Shown here: positions 17,064 through 25,566 of the stretch, one piece after another | Layout: each line of letters starts with the position of its first letter | Position numbering within the stretch: position 1 is the first letter of the stretch | Source: Chryseobacterium sp. YIM B08800 | GTDB taxonomy: Bacteria; Bacteroidota; Bacteroidia; Flavobacteriales; Weeksellaceae | DNA: 32,559 bases | Assembly (NCBI RefSeq): GCF_026163565.1 | Contig: NZ_JAPDKN010000056.1 | Coordinates: forward strand, 1 to 32,559 | Reading direction: 5' to 3' | The notes under the pieces: generated by a model | The model's input: the letters and a program-made list of their open reading frames with translations, nothing else | What the model was told of the DNA's origin: nothing | Database searches by the model: none | Translations under genes and position numbers: made by a program

Positions 17064-17714
17064 ATGAATTTATTTAAAAATTATATTCCATTATTTTCAA
17101 AAGATTGGAAAGAAAAATACCAAGGAATTTTGGCTGAAGAACATCTCAAAAATTTGAGTCTGAATATTCAGAAATTTAAAGACCAAACTTTAGATTTCAA
17201 TCTTCCATTTTTTAATGATGAAATTAAAATTGATCGTGATGACAGTTTCAATTTATTTACTCATATTTTACACTCTGAAAATTCAGATACAGTTAAAGTA
17301 AAACAACTGGAAGAAATTCCTTTTGAACATTGGCTGAATATTTTAGGACAAAGACTAACCTCAGCAAGTCTACGTGATGAAAACGCAATTCCTCCTTTGA
17401 AAAGTTTATTGATAGAAGCTTGTGAAAAATCTTTCAATAAAGAAATTACCATTGCGCAAAGAGCTTGGGAAAAGCACGTCGGAAGAATGGAAGACCAATT
17501 TTGGGGCGAAATAAAAGGAAATAATCATCAAAAACAACAAATCGTCATGGAGAAGATTAATTTTATTTTAGAGAATAAAACGTGGTGGAATGTGTTCTTT
17601 CATTATAAACATGAATTGGTTTTTGAAGTCAGAGAAAAAGACGGTCACGGAATTCGCTGGAGCCACGGCGGAAAAAATCTGATTGGTTTTTTGGAAGGTT
17701 TTATTAATGAATGA
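17064..17714 (+). CDS. Uncharacterised 216-residue soluble protein
   Basis: The open frame extends upstream to 17019, but those codons lie inside the palindromic repeat, so ATG 17064 is taken as the start. The protein is soluble and mostly helical, with many aromatic residues and conserved-looking stretches PFEHWLNILGQRLTSASLRD and WWNVFFHYKHELVFEVREKD. It ends GIRWSHGGKNLIGFLEGF. There is no signal peptide and no motif I can tie to a function. It is in the same direction as the DUF434 gene and probably read through the repeat. The next promoter box lies at 17748. Confidence 0.65.
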   Translation: MNLFKNYIPLFSKDWKEKYQGILAEEHLKNLSLNIQKFKDQTLDFNLPFFNDEIKIDRDDSFNLFTHILHSENSDTVKVKQLEEIPFEHWLNILGQRLTSASLRDENAIPPLKSLLIEACEKSFNKEITIAQRAWEKHVGRMEDQFWGEIKGNNHQKQQIVMEKINFILENKTWWNVFFHYKHELVFEVREKDGHGIRWSHGGKNLIGFLEGFINE

Positions 17715-17747
17715 TTTAATACGTAAAAAGATTACGCAGTAACAAAA

Positions 17748-17755
17748 TAATTTTG
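17748..17755 (+). promoter_or_regulatory. -7 box before the small basic protein and tatD
   Basis: TAATTTTG, an exact TAnnTTTG match, lies 36 nt before ATG 17792. No convincing -33 element was seen. It could drive both the 106-residue gene and tatD. Confidence 0.4.
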
Positions 17756-17791
17756 ACCAAATTTTAGCTTTAAATTTTTTTATAAAGACAG

Positions 17792-18112
17792 ATGAAAAAC
17801 GTTTACAATAAAGGAACTTACAGAAGCTTCGAATATGGTAAGATTGGATCTTATTTAAAAAGAAATGGAAATAAAAAATGGAGGAGAACTGAAAAATCTG
17901 AAATCGAAGACCAGCTTAGTGAAACCACTAAATCTTTTAAGCAAAGACAAAAAAGACGAAAATTGATCTGGGTTAAAATCACAAGAGAAATCAATGGAAC
18001 AACTGATTCAGATTACAAAAGTTTTTATTCTGAAAAAGCTTTTAAAAGTTCAATCAACAGAGCACATGTAACGAGATATTTTTTAATAAATAATAAAACA
18101 AACAAAAAATGA
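17792..18112 (+). CDS. Small basic protein coupled to tatD
   Basis: A 106-residue, strongly basic protein. Lys/Arg-rich runs include KRNGNKKWRRTEKSE and KQRQKRRKLIW. There is no membrane helix or signal peptide. Its stop overlaps the tatD start by 4 nt (ATGA), and it has its own promoter box, which together argue for a real gene and coupled translation. The charge suggests nucleic-acid or ribosome binding, but no family is recognised. Confidence 0.55.
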   Translation: MKNVYNKGTYRSFEYGKIGSYLKRNGNKKWRRTEKSEIEDQLSETTKSFKQRQKRRKLIWVKITREINGTTDSDYKSFYSEKAFKSSINRAHVTRYFLINNKTNKK

Positions 18113-18894
18113 ACACATTTATTGATATTGGCATCAATCTGACCAATAAACAATTTTACAATGAGCAAGAAGAAATCATCAACAGAGCTCTCGACAATGG
18201 AGTCGAACAAATGATTCTTACGGGGACAAGCGTTCGCGGAAGCAAAGAATCGGCAGAGATTGCAGAAGATTATCCTGAAATTTTATTTTCTACAGCAGGA
18301 ATTCATCCGCACGATGCAAAATCTTTCAACAGTGAAAGTATTAATGAATTAAGAAAATTATTAAAACAAAACCATGTAGTTTCGGTTGGAGAATGCGGAC
18401 TTGATTTTGACAGAGATTTTTCACCAAGACCTATTCAGGAAAAATGCTATCGCGCTCAACTGGAATTATCAATTGAAATGAATAAACCTCTTTTTCTTCA
18501 TGAAAGAGCAGCTTTCAAAAGATTCAACGAAATCACAGACGAATATTTATCAAAACTTCCGAAAGCAGTGGTTCATTGTTTTACAGGAACTTTAGAAGAG
18601 GCGAAAACTTATCTGGATAAAGGATTTTATTTAGGATTTACCGGAGCCATAAGTGATGCAAACAGATTTAAACATTTGGAAGAGGTCATCAAATATATTC
18701 CACTCGATAGAATGATGATTGAAACCGATGCACCTTTTATGCTTCCGAAAAATATGCCTAGAATGCAAAACAGAAGAAACGAACCGTCATTTTTGCCTTA
18801 TGTTGCCCAAACAATCGCACATCTCAAAAAAATAAGTATCTCTGAAGTTGCCGATGAAACTACAGAAGTCGCCAGAAATTTTTTCAGAATATAA
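18109..18894 (+). CDS. tatD: TatD-family metal-dependent deoxyribonuclease
   Basis: A 261-residue TIM-barrel hydrolase closely resembling E. coli TatD. The start is FIDIGINLTNKQF, the TatD type that lacks the N-terminal HxH of YcfH/YjjV relatives. It continues with STAGIHPHDA, VGECGLDFDRDF (E95), FLHERAAFKRF (H131), AVVHCFTGT (H156), MIETDAPFMLP (D207) and RRNEPSFLP. These supply the metal ligands and active site. TatD proteins are 3'-5' exonucleases acting on single-stranded DNA or RNA in quality control and repair. It is coupled to the upstream basic protein and ends at a shared terminator opposite deoD. Confidence 0.92.
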   Translation: MNTFIDIGINLTNKQFYNEQEEIINRALDNGVEQMILTGTSVRGSKESAEIAEDYPEILFSTAGIHPHDAKSFNSESINELRKLLKQNHVVSVGECGLDFDRDFSPRPIQEKCYRAQLELSIEMNKPLFLHERAAFKRFNEITDEYLSKLPKAVVHCFTGTLEEAKTYLDKGFYLGFTGAISDANRFKHLEEVIKYIPLDRMMIETDAPFMLPKNMPRMQNRRNEPSFLPYVAQTIAHLKKISISEVADETTEVARNFFRI

Positions 18895-18927
18895 AAAAGA
18901 GCTCTACTCACAAAGTAAAGCTCTTTT
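18895..18927. terminator. Bidirectional terminator between tatD and deoD
   Basis: AAAAGAGCT at 18895-18903 pairs perfectly with AGCTCTTTT at 18919-18927 around a 15-nt loop, with T runs on either strand. It starts right after the tatD stop and lies before the deoD stop, serving both convergent genes. Confidence 0.85.
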
Positions 18928-18948
18928 ATTTTTATCAATTGATTTTTA

Positions 18949-19659
18949 TTAAATCACTTTCAAAGCAGCTTCCAAAGCCAATTCAATCATTGGTTTCAAA
19001 GCTTTTTCTCTTTCGTCTGCCGAAATAAATTCTTTGGTTGGGATAATATCAGAAACCGTAAGAATAGTCGCTGCATTTTTACCTAAATGTTTTGCATTCG
19101 CAAACAATCCGAAAGCTTCCATTTCTACTGCAGGACAGTTGTATTTTGTCGCAATTGCCGGTGTTGCAGGATCTTTTCTGTAAAAAATATCACTGCTGTG
19201 AATATTGGTTGCTTTAGCTTTTAACCCTAATTCTTCGGCTGTTTCGTTGATGATGTCAAAAATATTTCCCTGGTGAGAAAAAATCTCTTCTTCAAATCCC
19301 CAAGCATATTTTGCGTACGTGCTTTCGCTGGCTGCATTTTCTACATTTAAAATATCGAATAATTTCACATCACTCGAATATCCGCCACAAGTTCCGATTC
19401 TGATGATCGTATCAACTTCATATTCTGTGTACAGTTCGAAAGAATAAATTCCGATACTTGGGAAACCCATTCCACTTGCTCCTACAGAGATCTCTTTCCC
19501 TTTGTAAGTTCCGGTATAATAAAAAATACCTCTTGTCTGACTTACTAATCTTGCGTTTTCAAGAAAATTTTCTGCGATATATTTTGCACGAAGCGGATCT
19601 CCCGGTTGCAAAACAACTTTGGCAATCTCTCCCTTTTTTGCACTGATGTGTACGCTCAT
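18949..19659 (-). CDS. deoD: Purine-nucleoside phosphorylase, DeoD type
   Basis: A 236-residue hexameric-type phosphorylase that splits purine (deoxy)ribonucleosides with phosphate to base and sugar 1-phosphate for salvage. Family features are VVLQPGDPLRA near the start (phosphate-binding), RIGTCGGYSSDV (88-97), HSSDIFYR (154-161) and AVEMEAFGLF (177-186). TVSDIIPTKE follows with catalytic Asp204, and Arg217 lies in FISADER. Both numbers coincide with the E. coli enzyme. Length fits. It stands alone on the minus strand, divergent from the dipeptidyl peptidase, with a -7 box 23 nt in front. Confidence 0.94.
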   Translation of the reverse strand: MSVHISAKKGEIAKVVLQPGDPLRAKYIAENFLENARLVSQTRGIFYYTGTYKGKEISVGASGMGFPSIGIYSFELYTEYEVDTIIRIGTCGGYSSDVKLFDILNVENAASESTYAKYAWGFEEEIFSHQGNIFDIINETAEELGLKAKATNIHSSDIFYRKDPATPAIATKYNCPAVEMEAFGLFANAKHLGKNAATILTVSDIIPTKEFISADEREKALKPMIELALEAALKVI

Positions 19660-19681
19660 ATTTTTGTTTTAAATTTTTTTA

Positions 19682-19689
19682 CAAAGATA
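19682..19689 (-). promoter_or_regulatory. -7 box of deoD
   Basis: CAAAGATA on + reads TATCTTTG on the minus strand, an exact TAnnTTTG match placed to give a leader of about 15 nt before deoD. No -33 TTG was found at standard spacing. Confidence 0.5.
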
Positions 19690-19828
19690 ACAATTTGTGA
19701 ATTGGGAACGGTAAAATGATATTATTCAGGAACTTTTCAAATTATGATGTATAATTCTTTTTAAAGTTTAAAATACACTTTCATAATGTTTTTATTTTAA
19801 CATTTCTTAACGGGTGGTTTTTATTTCT

Positions 19829-19836
19829 TATTTTTG
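19829..19836 (+). promoter_or_regulatory. -7 box of the dipeptidyl peptidase gene
   Basis: TATTTTTG matches TAnnTTTG and lies 19 nt before ATG 19856, giving a leader of about 14 nt. The -33 element is weak. Confidence 0.5.
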
Positions 19837-19855
19837 ACGGATTCAATTTTATACA

Positions 19856-22000
19856 ATGAAATTATATAAATTTTCTTTATTGATGGTTGTTTTGGGTGGA
19901 ACGGCTTTTGCTCAAACCCAGAAATTTACCATGGCGGAAGCTGTAAACGGCATGAGAACTAATCTTGCGGTAAAAAATATTTCACAGTTTTCATGGTCAA
20001 GCGACAGTAAATCTTATATTCAGGCGGTAAAAGGCGGATATTTGACTACGGATATTAAAACGAATAAGCAGGATACTTTAATCTCTTTATCTCAACTGAA
20101 CAAAAATTTTGCTGATAATAAGCTGAAAGGTCTTCCTCCTGTAAAATTTATCAACAATTCGGAAGCTTATTTTTCGGCTAATAATCAAATGTATTGGTTG
20201 GAAAAATCGGGTAGCGATTGGAAAGTGAAACGTTCGGCGACATTAGGAGATAATCCTGCGAATGTAAAAACATTGGCAGATAATCAGACTTTGGTTTATA
20301 CAAAAAACAATAACCTATTCATCAATAAAAACGGAAAAGAAGTTGCGATAACGAATGATTCTAACGAAAATATTCTGAACGGAGCATCTAATGTTCACAG
20401 AAACGAATTTGGAATTGATACAGGAATCTTTCCGTCTCCCAATTCTGAAAATGTAGCATTTTATAGAATGGATCAGACTATGGTTGCAGATTATCCTGTA
20501 ATTGATTGGTCTGTAACGCCTGCAGTGAATACCAATATTAAATATCCGATGGCTGGAAAAACTTCTCATGAAGTAACATTGGGAGTTTATAATATTAAAA
20601 ACCAGTCTACAACTTTCCTTAAAGTAGAAGGTGAAAAAGATCAGTATTTAACAGCAGTTACCTGGAGCCCAGATTCTAAATATATTTTCGTAGGCGTTTT
20701 AAACAGAGGTCAGAATCATTTAAAAATGAATAAATATGACGCTGTTACAGGAAATTTTATCAATACATTGTTCGAAGAAACGAGTGATAAATATGTTGAG
20801 CCACAGCATCCGTTGACGTTTTTCCCGAATTCAAATACAGATTTCATCTGGCAAAGTCAGAGAACGGGGTATAATCATTTGTTCCACTACAGTTTAGAAA
20901 AAGGACTTATTGCTCAAATCACAAAAGGCGATTGGTTGGTTACCGATATTTTAGGGTTTAATGAAAATAAAAAAGAAATTTATTATGTTTCTACTCAAGA
21001 TAATCCTACTGAAAAACATTTGTATAGAATCAATTGGAATACGTTCAAAACCCAGAGAATGGACAACGCAGAAGGAGTGCATTCAGGAGTTTTGAGTAGC
21101 GACGGTAATTATTTATATGATACTTACAGCAATGCAACGACCCCTAGAGTTGCAGATATTCTTAATACTTCAACTTTGAAATCTACCAATATTTTAAAGT
21201 CTGAAAATCCGTTGAAAAACTACCTTCGTCCTGAAATTAAAAATATTAATCTGAAAGCTGATGATGGAACAATTTTGTATGGAAAAGTTATTCTTCCGAC
21301 CAATTTTGATCCGAATAAAAAATATCCAACGATTGTTTATTTATATAACGGCCCGCATTTGCAATTGGTGACCAATACTTTTCCGGCTTCAGGAAATCTT
21401 TGGTACGAATATATGGCTCAAAACGGGTATATTGTTTTCACAATGGATGGAAGAGGTTCGGCAAACAGAGGACTGAAATTTGAACAAGCCGTTTTTAGAA
21501 ACTTAGGAACTGTAGAAATGAAAGATCAAATGCAGGGTGTAAAATATCTGATGTCTCTTCCTTATGTAGATGCAGATAGAATGGGAATTCACGGCTGGAG
21601 TTTTGGTGGTTTTATGACGACAAGCTTTATGCTTAAAGAACCAAATGTTTTCAAAGTAGGTGTTGCAGGAGGTCCGGTAATCGATTGGAGTATGTACGAA
21701 ATCATGTACGGCGAAAGGTATATGGATACTCCTCAGGAAAATCCTGAAGGCTATAAAACTGCGAATCTTTTAGATAAAGTTCAGAATTTACAAGGCAAAT
21801 TACTAATGATTCATGGAGCGCAGGATGATGTTGTGGTTTGGCAACATTCAATGAAGTTCATCAAATCTGCAGTTGACCAAGGTATCCAGATGGATTATTT
21901 TGTGTATCCGGGACATCCGCATAATGTTGTAGGGAAAGACAGAGTACATTTGATGCAAAAGGTGACCGATTATTTTGATTTATATTTAAAGAAAGAATAA
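19856..22000 (+). CDS. Exported dipeptidyl peptidase IV, serine peptidase family S9B
   Basis: A 714-residue enzyme with signal peptide MKLYKFSLLMVVLGGTAFAQ. The first ~460 residues form the beta-propeller (DPP IV N-terminal region). They include a segment PSPNSENVAFYRMDQ that resembles the region of the family binding the substrate amino end. The C-terminal hydrolase has GWSFGGF with Ser582, IHGAQDDVV with Asp657, and YPGHPHNV with His689 (or His687). It removes X-Pro/X-Ala dipeptides from peptides in the periplasm. It has its own promoter and a terminator immediately behind, so it is probably monocistronic. The family is certain; the exact specificity is inferred. Confidence 0.93.
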   Translation: MKLYKFSLLMVVLGGTAFAQTQKFTMAEAVNGMRTNLAVKNISQFSWSSDSKSYIQAVKGGYLTTDIKTNKQDTLISLSQLNKNFADNKLKGLPPVKFINNSEAYFSANNQMYWLEKSGSDWKVKRSATLGDNPANVKTLADNQTLVYTKNNNLFINKNGKEVAITNDSNENILNGASNVHRNEFGIDTGIFPSPNSENVAFYRMDQTMVADYPVIDWSVTPAVNTNIKYPMAGKTSHEVTLGVYNIKNQSTTFLKVEGEKDQYLTAVTWSPDSKYIFVGVLNRGQNHLKMNKYDAVTGNFINTLFEETSDKYVEPQHPLTFFPNSNTDFIWQSQRTGYNHLFHYSLEKGLIAQITKGDWLVTDILGFNENKKEIYYVSTQDNPTEKHLYRINWNTFKTQRMDNAEGVHSGVLSSDGNYLYDTYSNATTPRVADILNTSTLKSTNILKSENPLKNYLRPEIKNINLKADDGTILYGKVILPTNFDPNKKYPTIVYLYNGPHLQLVTNTFPASGNLWYEYMAQNGYIVFTMDGRGSANRGLKFEQAVFRNLGTVEMKDQMQGVKYLMSLPYVDADRMGIHGWSFGGFMTTSFMLKEPNVFKVGVAGGPVIDWSMYEIMYGERYMDTPQENPEGYKTANLLDKVQNLQGKLLMIHGAQDDVVVWQHSMKFIKSAVDQGIQMDYFVYPGHPHNVVGKDRVHLMQKVTDYFDLYLKKE

Positions 22001-22004
22001 AACG

Positions 22005-22034
22005 AAATCCAGTCTTAATAGGCTGGATTTTTTT
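22005..22034 (+). terminator. Rho-independent terminator after the dipeptidyl peptidase
   Basis: AAATCCAG at 22005-22012 pairs with CTGGATTT at 22023-22030 around a 10-nt loop and runs into a seven-T tract. It starts 5 nt after the stop codon. Confidence 0.85.
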
Positions 22035-22053
22035 GTTTAAATATCAATAGGAG

Positions 22054-22104
22054 CGGGCTTTAGCCCGATTCCAAAATTATAATTTCAATATGGGCTTTAG
22101 CCAA
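22054..22104. repeat. Two GGGCTTTAGCCC mini-palindromes
   Basis: CGGGCTTTAGCCCG at 22054-22067 (6-bp stem, TT loop) is followed by a decayed copy, GGGCTTTAGCC, at 22092-22102. They lie between the terminator and a longer inverted repeat in the convergent gap. I see no gene here. Confidence 0.55.
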
Positions 22105-22141
22105 AATATAGTTTGAGTGATAAATGCTTTAGAATATTGAT

Positions 22142-22208
22142 CTCTCGCTGATTTTGCAGATTTTAAGAATGTTAAATAAATCAGCGTAATCTGCAAAATC
22201 AGCGAGAG
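22142..22208. repeat. 21-bp perfect inverted repeat with 25-nt loop
   Basis: CTCTCGCTGATTTTGCAGATT at 22142-22162 (first 20 bases CTCTCGCTGATTTTGCAGAT) is repeated as its exact reverse complement at 22188-22208. The loop holds another partial unit, AATCAGCG. It is followed by T runs and lies 14 nt beyond the alpha-amylase stop, so on the minus strand it may also terminate that transcript. Confidence 0.8.
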
Positions 22209-22221
22209 TTTTTTTAAAATA

Positions 22222-23694
22222 TTATTCAGGAATCCAAACACTCACATTTCCTGCAGGAACAGGAAAATCTGCCCAGCCATCTTCTCTGATTTCTATTTTT
22301 TCCTGAAATCTTGCCAAGGCATCGTAAAAAGTTTTACCAATATATTTTTCACCCATTTCCATCGGTTTTTCGTAAGCATCTTTATTGCTCAGAACAACGG
22401 CGCAACCTTGATGTTCTTCATCACCTTCACGAATCCAGCCTAAACAATTGGCATCTTCAAAATAATCTCTTTGAATTCCGTACGCATTTTCTCTTCTTGC
22501 TTTTAAAAGTTCTTCAATACCGTCTACTTTTTCTAAAAATATTTCCTGCTCATTTCCTTCACGGTCGTTATCTTTATAATGAGCTCCATACAAATCAGGG
22601 TAAAAAACGCAAGGATATCCTTTTTCTCTCAATAAAATAAGTGCATAAGCAAGAGGTTTAAACCAAGCTTCAACCGGAGCCTCCAAATCCTGCAAAGGTT
22701 GCGTGTCGTGATTATCAACCAGACTTACAGAATGCATCGGGTCAGCTTCTGTTAAAGTTTCAGCAAAAATATTTCTTAAGTCATAAGAACCGCCCTCTTT
22801 AGATGCAGTATAAAAATTATTTTGAAGCGAACTGTCGAAAAGACTCATGCAACCTTCTGTAGCTTCAATATATTTTTGTAACAAATTCAATTGTCCGGGA
22901 GCCCAATATTCACCAACCGCAAAAATATTTTTCCCGGAATTGGAACGGAGCATTGTTAACCATTCTTTATAAAAATCAAAAGAAATATGCTTTAAAGCAT
23001 CTAGTCTTACTCCATCAAAATCTGTTTCATCAAAATACCATTTTGCCCATTTATTCAGCTCTTCACGCACATGAGGGTTCCGGTGTTCGATGTCGTTGAA
23101 CATCAGATAATCGTAATTTCCTTTTTCATCATCGATCATTTCTTCCCAGTCGTCACCATATTCAGATTTGATTTTATAAATATGTGAATCTTTTCCTTCT
23201 GCATAATCTACACCGCTGAAACAAGTAAAATTCCATTCAAAATCTGAATATTTTTTTCCACGTCCCGGAAAAGTAAATTTTGTGTACGATTCTATTTCAA
23301 TTTCTGAAGAAATGACTTTTTCACGGTTGTTTTCATCAACTTTTACAGCTTTAAATTTTTCTAATTCATCACCGCCAGCTTTATGACCTAAAACCACATC
23401 TACAATAACCTCAATATTATTTTTCTTTAAGCTTTGAATGGCTTTTTTATAATCATTTTTGGTTCCGTATTTTGTAGGAATTGAATTTTTTTGGTCAAAT
23501 TCTCCGAGATCAAAGAGGTCGTAAGCGTCGTATCCTACAGAATATCCACCGTTTGTTCCTTTATAAGCCGGAGGAAACCATACAGAGGTAATGCCAAGCT
23601 CAGACAAATGCGTTGCCTGCTCTTCAGCGTGCTTCCATAGTTTTCCGTCTCCTTCTGAATACCAGTGGAAAAATTGAATCATGGTTGGGTTCAT
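22222..23694 (-). CDS. Cytoplasmic alpha-amylase, glycoside hydrolase family 13
   Basis: A 490-residue enzyme without signal peptide, starting directly with MIQFFHWYSEGDGKLW, as cytoplasmic AmyA/AmyS-type amylases do. Conserved regions appear in order: DVVLGHK (99-105), GVRLDALKHI with nucleophile Asp232, VGEYW with acid/base Glu262, and LVDNHDTQP with Asp330. The C-terminal ~90 residues form the usual beta domain, ending NVSVWIPE. It would cut internal alpha-1,4 bonds in maltodextrin or stored glycan inside the cell. It starts 44 nt after the dinB stop on the same strand and no promoter box was seen, so read-through from dinB is likely. The usual VxNH Asn of region I is Gly here. Confidence 0.93.
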   Translation of the reverse strand: MNPTMIQFFHWYSEGDGKLWKHAEEQATHLSELGITSVWFPPAYKGTNGGYSVGYDAYDLFDLGEFDQKNSIPTKYGTKNDYKKAIQSLKKNNIEVIVDVVLGHKAGGDELEKFKAVKVDENNREKVISSEIEIESYTKFTFPGRGKKYSDFEWNFTCFSGVDYAEGKDSHIYKIKSEYGDDWEEMIDDEKGNYDYLMFNDIEHRNPHVREELNKWAKWYFDETDFDGVRLDALKHISFDFYKEWLTMLRSNSGKNIFAVGEYWAPGQLNLLQKYIEATEGCMSLFDSSLQNNFYTASKEGGSYDLRNIFAETLTEADPMHSVSLVDNHDTQPLQDLEAPVEAWFKPLAYALILLREKGYPCVFYPDLYGAHYKDNDREGNEQEIFLEKVDGIEELLKARRENAYGIQRDYFEDANCLGWIREGDEEHQGCAVVLSNKDAYEKPMEMGEKYIGKTFYDALARFQEKIEIREDGWADFPVPAGNVSVWIPE

Positions 23695-23738
23695 AATTGA
23701 TGTATTTGGTGAAATTATTTTTTTTGAAAATCAATTTT

Positions 23739-24833
23739 TTAATTTTCAAACTCCTCAAACGGAATTTTAAGCTGTACTGAAACCTGCTTTTTTTCTTCGG
23801 TGTTGAGGTGAGATAATGACAATCCCAATAATCGTACCGCTTTATCAAAAGGGCGGAGCTCCCAGAGTTTTTTTGCCGTAGCAAAATATTGTTCGGGAGA
23901 AGTGAAATACTCTTCCTTTGTAAAGCTTCGTGTAAACAGTGAGAAATCTTTATATTTGATTTTCAATGTTAAAGACCTTCCTAGAATTTGATGTTTCTGT
24001 AAACGCTGATGAAGCTCCTGACTTAAGTTTTCAAGTTTTTCGTTGATTTGTTGTTCATCAAAAAGATCTTCGAAGAACGTACGTTCTACGGCAACACTTT
24101 TCTGGATGCGGTTGGGTTTTACCTCAGAATGATGAATTCCACGAACGACATTGTAATAGTATTTCCCCGATTTTCCGAAAAGTCTCGTTAAATCTTCAAG
24201 CGATCTGTTTTTTAGATCTTTTCCTTTATAAATGGCGAGGCTAAACATTTTATTGGCGGTTACTTTTCCTACGCCGTAAAACTTTTCAACAGGCAATTCT
24301 TCCAGAAATTTTTCTATTTTTTCGGGATGAATAGTTTTCTGTCCGTTGGGTTTGTTGATGTCTGAAGCAACTTTAGCTAAAAATTTATTAATTGAAATTC
24401 CTGCTGAAGCAGTTAAACCGGTTTCTTCAAATATTTTCTGACGGATCTCTTTCGCGATCTGATTCGCAGATTCTATCCCTTTTTTATTTTCGGTAACGTC
24501 GAGGTAGGCTTCATCCAGAGAAAGTGGTTCCACCAGATCGGTGTATTCGTAGAAAATTTCACGGATCTTTCTGGAAATTTCTTTGTATCGTGCAAATCTA
24601 GGTGGAACGAAAATCAAATGCGGACATTTTTCTTTCGCCGTTTTACTGGGCATCGCAGAACGGACACCAAATTTCCTTGCTTCATAACTCGCCGCTGAAA
24701 CAACACCACGATGACCACCACCAACTGCAATCGCTTTTCCTCGTAATTCAGGATTATCATACTGTTCCACAGAAGCATAAAATGCATCCATATCAACATG
24801 AATTATTTTGCGGAGCGGAAAAGAAAAATCCAT
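23739..24833 (-). CDS. dinB: DNA polymerase IV (Y family)
   Basis: A 364-residue translesion polymerase. The first catalytic site is HVDMDAFYASVEQ (Asp14), then AASYEARKFGVRSAMPS (finger motif), then PLSLDEAYLDVT with Asp107-Glu108. The helix-hairpin-helix GVGKVTANKMF and the little-finger domain follow. The C-terminus has QLKIPFEEF, resembling a sliding-clamp binding peptide. The protein copies damaged DNA without proofreading. Its -7 promoter box ends only 4 nt before the start codon, implying a nearly leaderless message. No SOS-type operator was recognised. The alpha-amylase gene follows 44 nt downstream. Confidence 0.95.
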   Translation of the reverse strand: MDFSFPLRKIIHVDMDAFYASVEQYDNPELRGKAIAVGGGHRGVVSAASYEARKFGVRSAMPSKTAKEKCPHLIFVPPRFARYKEISRKIREIFYEYTDLVEPLSLDEAYLDVTENKKGIESANQIAKEIRQKIFEETGLTASAGISINKFLAKVASDINKPNGQKTIHPEKIEKFLEELPVEKFYGVGKVTANKMFSLAIYKGKDLKNRSLEDLTRLFGKSGKYYYNVVRGIHHSEVKPNRIQKSVAVERTFFEDLFDEQQINEKLENLSQELHQRLQKHQILGRSLTLKIKYKDFSLFTRSFTKEEYFTSPEQYFATAKKLWELRPFDKAVRLLGLSLSHLNTEEKKQVSVQLKIPFEEFEN

Positions 24834-24837
24834 ATCA

Positions 24838-24845
24838 CAAAGATA
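24838..24845 (-). promoter_or_regulatory. -7 box abutting the dinB start codon
   Basis: CAAAGATA on + reads TATCTTTG on the minus strand, identical to the deoD box. The ATG begins 4 nt after the box, so the transcript would start at or inside the start codon region unless another promoter is used. Confidence 0.4.
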
Positions 24846-24917
24846 TGGATTCTATGGTTTTTGTCGAAAAGTTCTGTGTTTAAGATTTAAAGTTTAGCCT
24901 AAATTTTAATCTCAACT

Positions 24918-25433
24918 TTATTTTAAAAGCTTATCAATTGTCTTTTGTATTTCAGGATCTTCGGGAGAAATTGCGTAATATTTTGCAATGGAAGATTTTT
25001 GATCAATCACCATATATCTCGGGATCCAGTTAAGGTCAATATAATTATTAAAATCATTTTTCCAGCCTGAAGCAAACCAATAATTTTCTTTTTCTTTCAT
25101 ATTAAATCTTTCAAGGCTGCTGTCAAATTTTTCTTTTGATCTTTCTAATGAAAAGAAAACGAAATCGATGTTCGGATTGTTTTTCTCTAATTCTTCGGCT
25201 TTTGGTAATGCTTGAAGGCAATCTCTGCACCAACCAGCCCAGAAATCAATGACTAAAACTTTTCCTTTATGTTGATTTAATATTTCCTGAACGCTGATGT
25301 TTTTTCCGTTTTCATCTTCCAGTTTCTGATTTAATGCTTCTTTTGAAAATTGAGTTTTAGAAACTTCAGGTGTTTTTTGCGCACATCCCAAAGTGAAAAT
25401 ACTCAACATCATAAAAGTTAACAACTGTTTCAT
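24918..25433 (-). CDS. TlpA-like thioredoxin-fold lipoprotein
   Basis: A 171-residue envelope protein. The start, MKQLLTFMMLSIFTLGCAQK, has a lipobox (LGC) with lipidation at Cys17. The thioredoxin fold follows with VLVIDFWAGWCRDC, giving the redox pair Cys69 and Cys72. The cis-proline loop lies in NWIPRYMVID. Such proteins reduce or isomerise disulfides on the outer side of the inner membrane, often for cytochrome c maturation or oxidative protection; the partner here is unknown. It is a single gene with its own -7 box. Family confidence is high, function within the family is open. Confidence 0.87.
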   Translation of the reverse strand: MKQLLTFMMLSIFTLGCAQKTPEVSKTQFSKEALNQKLEDENGKNISVQEILNQHKGKVLVIDFWAGWCRDCLQALPKAEELEKNNPNIDFVFFSLERSKEKFDSSLERFNMKEKENYWFASGWKNDFNNYIDLNWIPRYMVIDQKSSIAKYYAISPEDPEIQKTIDKLLK

Positions 25434-25452
25434 ATGCAGATATTTATTTTTA

Positions 25453-25460
25453 CAAATCTA
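25453..25460 (-). promoter_or_regulatory. -7 box of the thioredoxin-like lipoprotein gene
   Basis: CAAATCTA on + reads TAGATTTG on the minus strand, an exact TAnnTTTG match 19 nt from the start codon. No -33 TTG at standard spacing was seen. Confidence 0.4.
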
Positions 25461-25538
25461 AACATTGAAATGTAATTTAGAAATGAAAATATATGAATTG
25501 GCTTAAATTTAAGAATTGAAACAATCTATAGTAAATGA

Positions 25539-25566
25539 AAAATCTGCAACTTTCGCCGCAGATTTT
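25539..25566 (-). terminator. Terminator hairpin directly after lpxK
   Basis: AAAATCTGC at 25539-25547 and GCAGATTTT at 25558-25566 form a perfect 9-bp stem with a 10-nt loop. The stem begins at the base after the lpxK stop codon, and the minus-strand copy ends in a run of five T. Confidence 0.75.

Noticed and set aside
22311..22640. 109-codon + frame inside the alpha-amylase gene
   Set aside because: Antisense shadow of a clearly identified enzyme, with His/Phe-rich composition typical of reverse reading.
23624..23884. 86-codon minus-strand frame between alpha-amylase and dinB
   Set aside because: It overlaps the ends of both firmly identified genes in another frame and has low-complexity Lys/Arg content.
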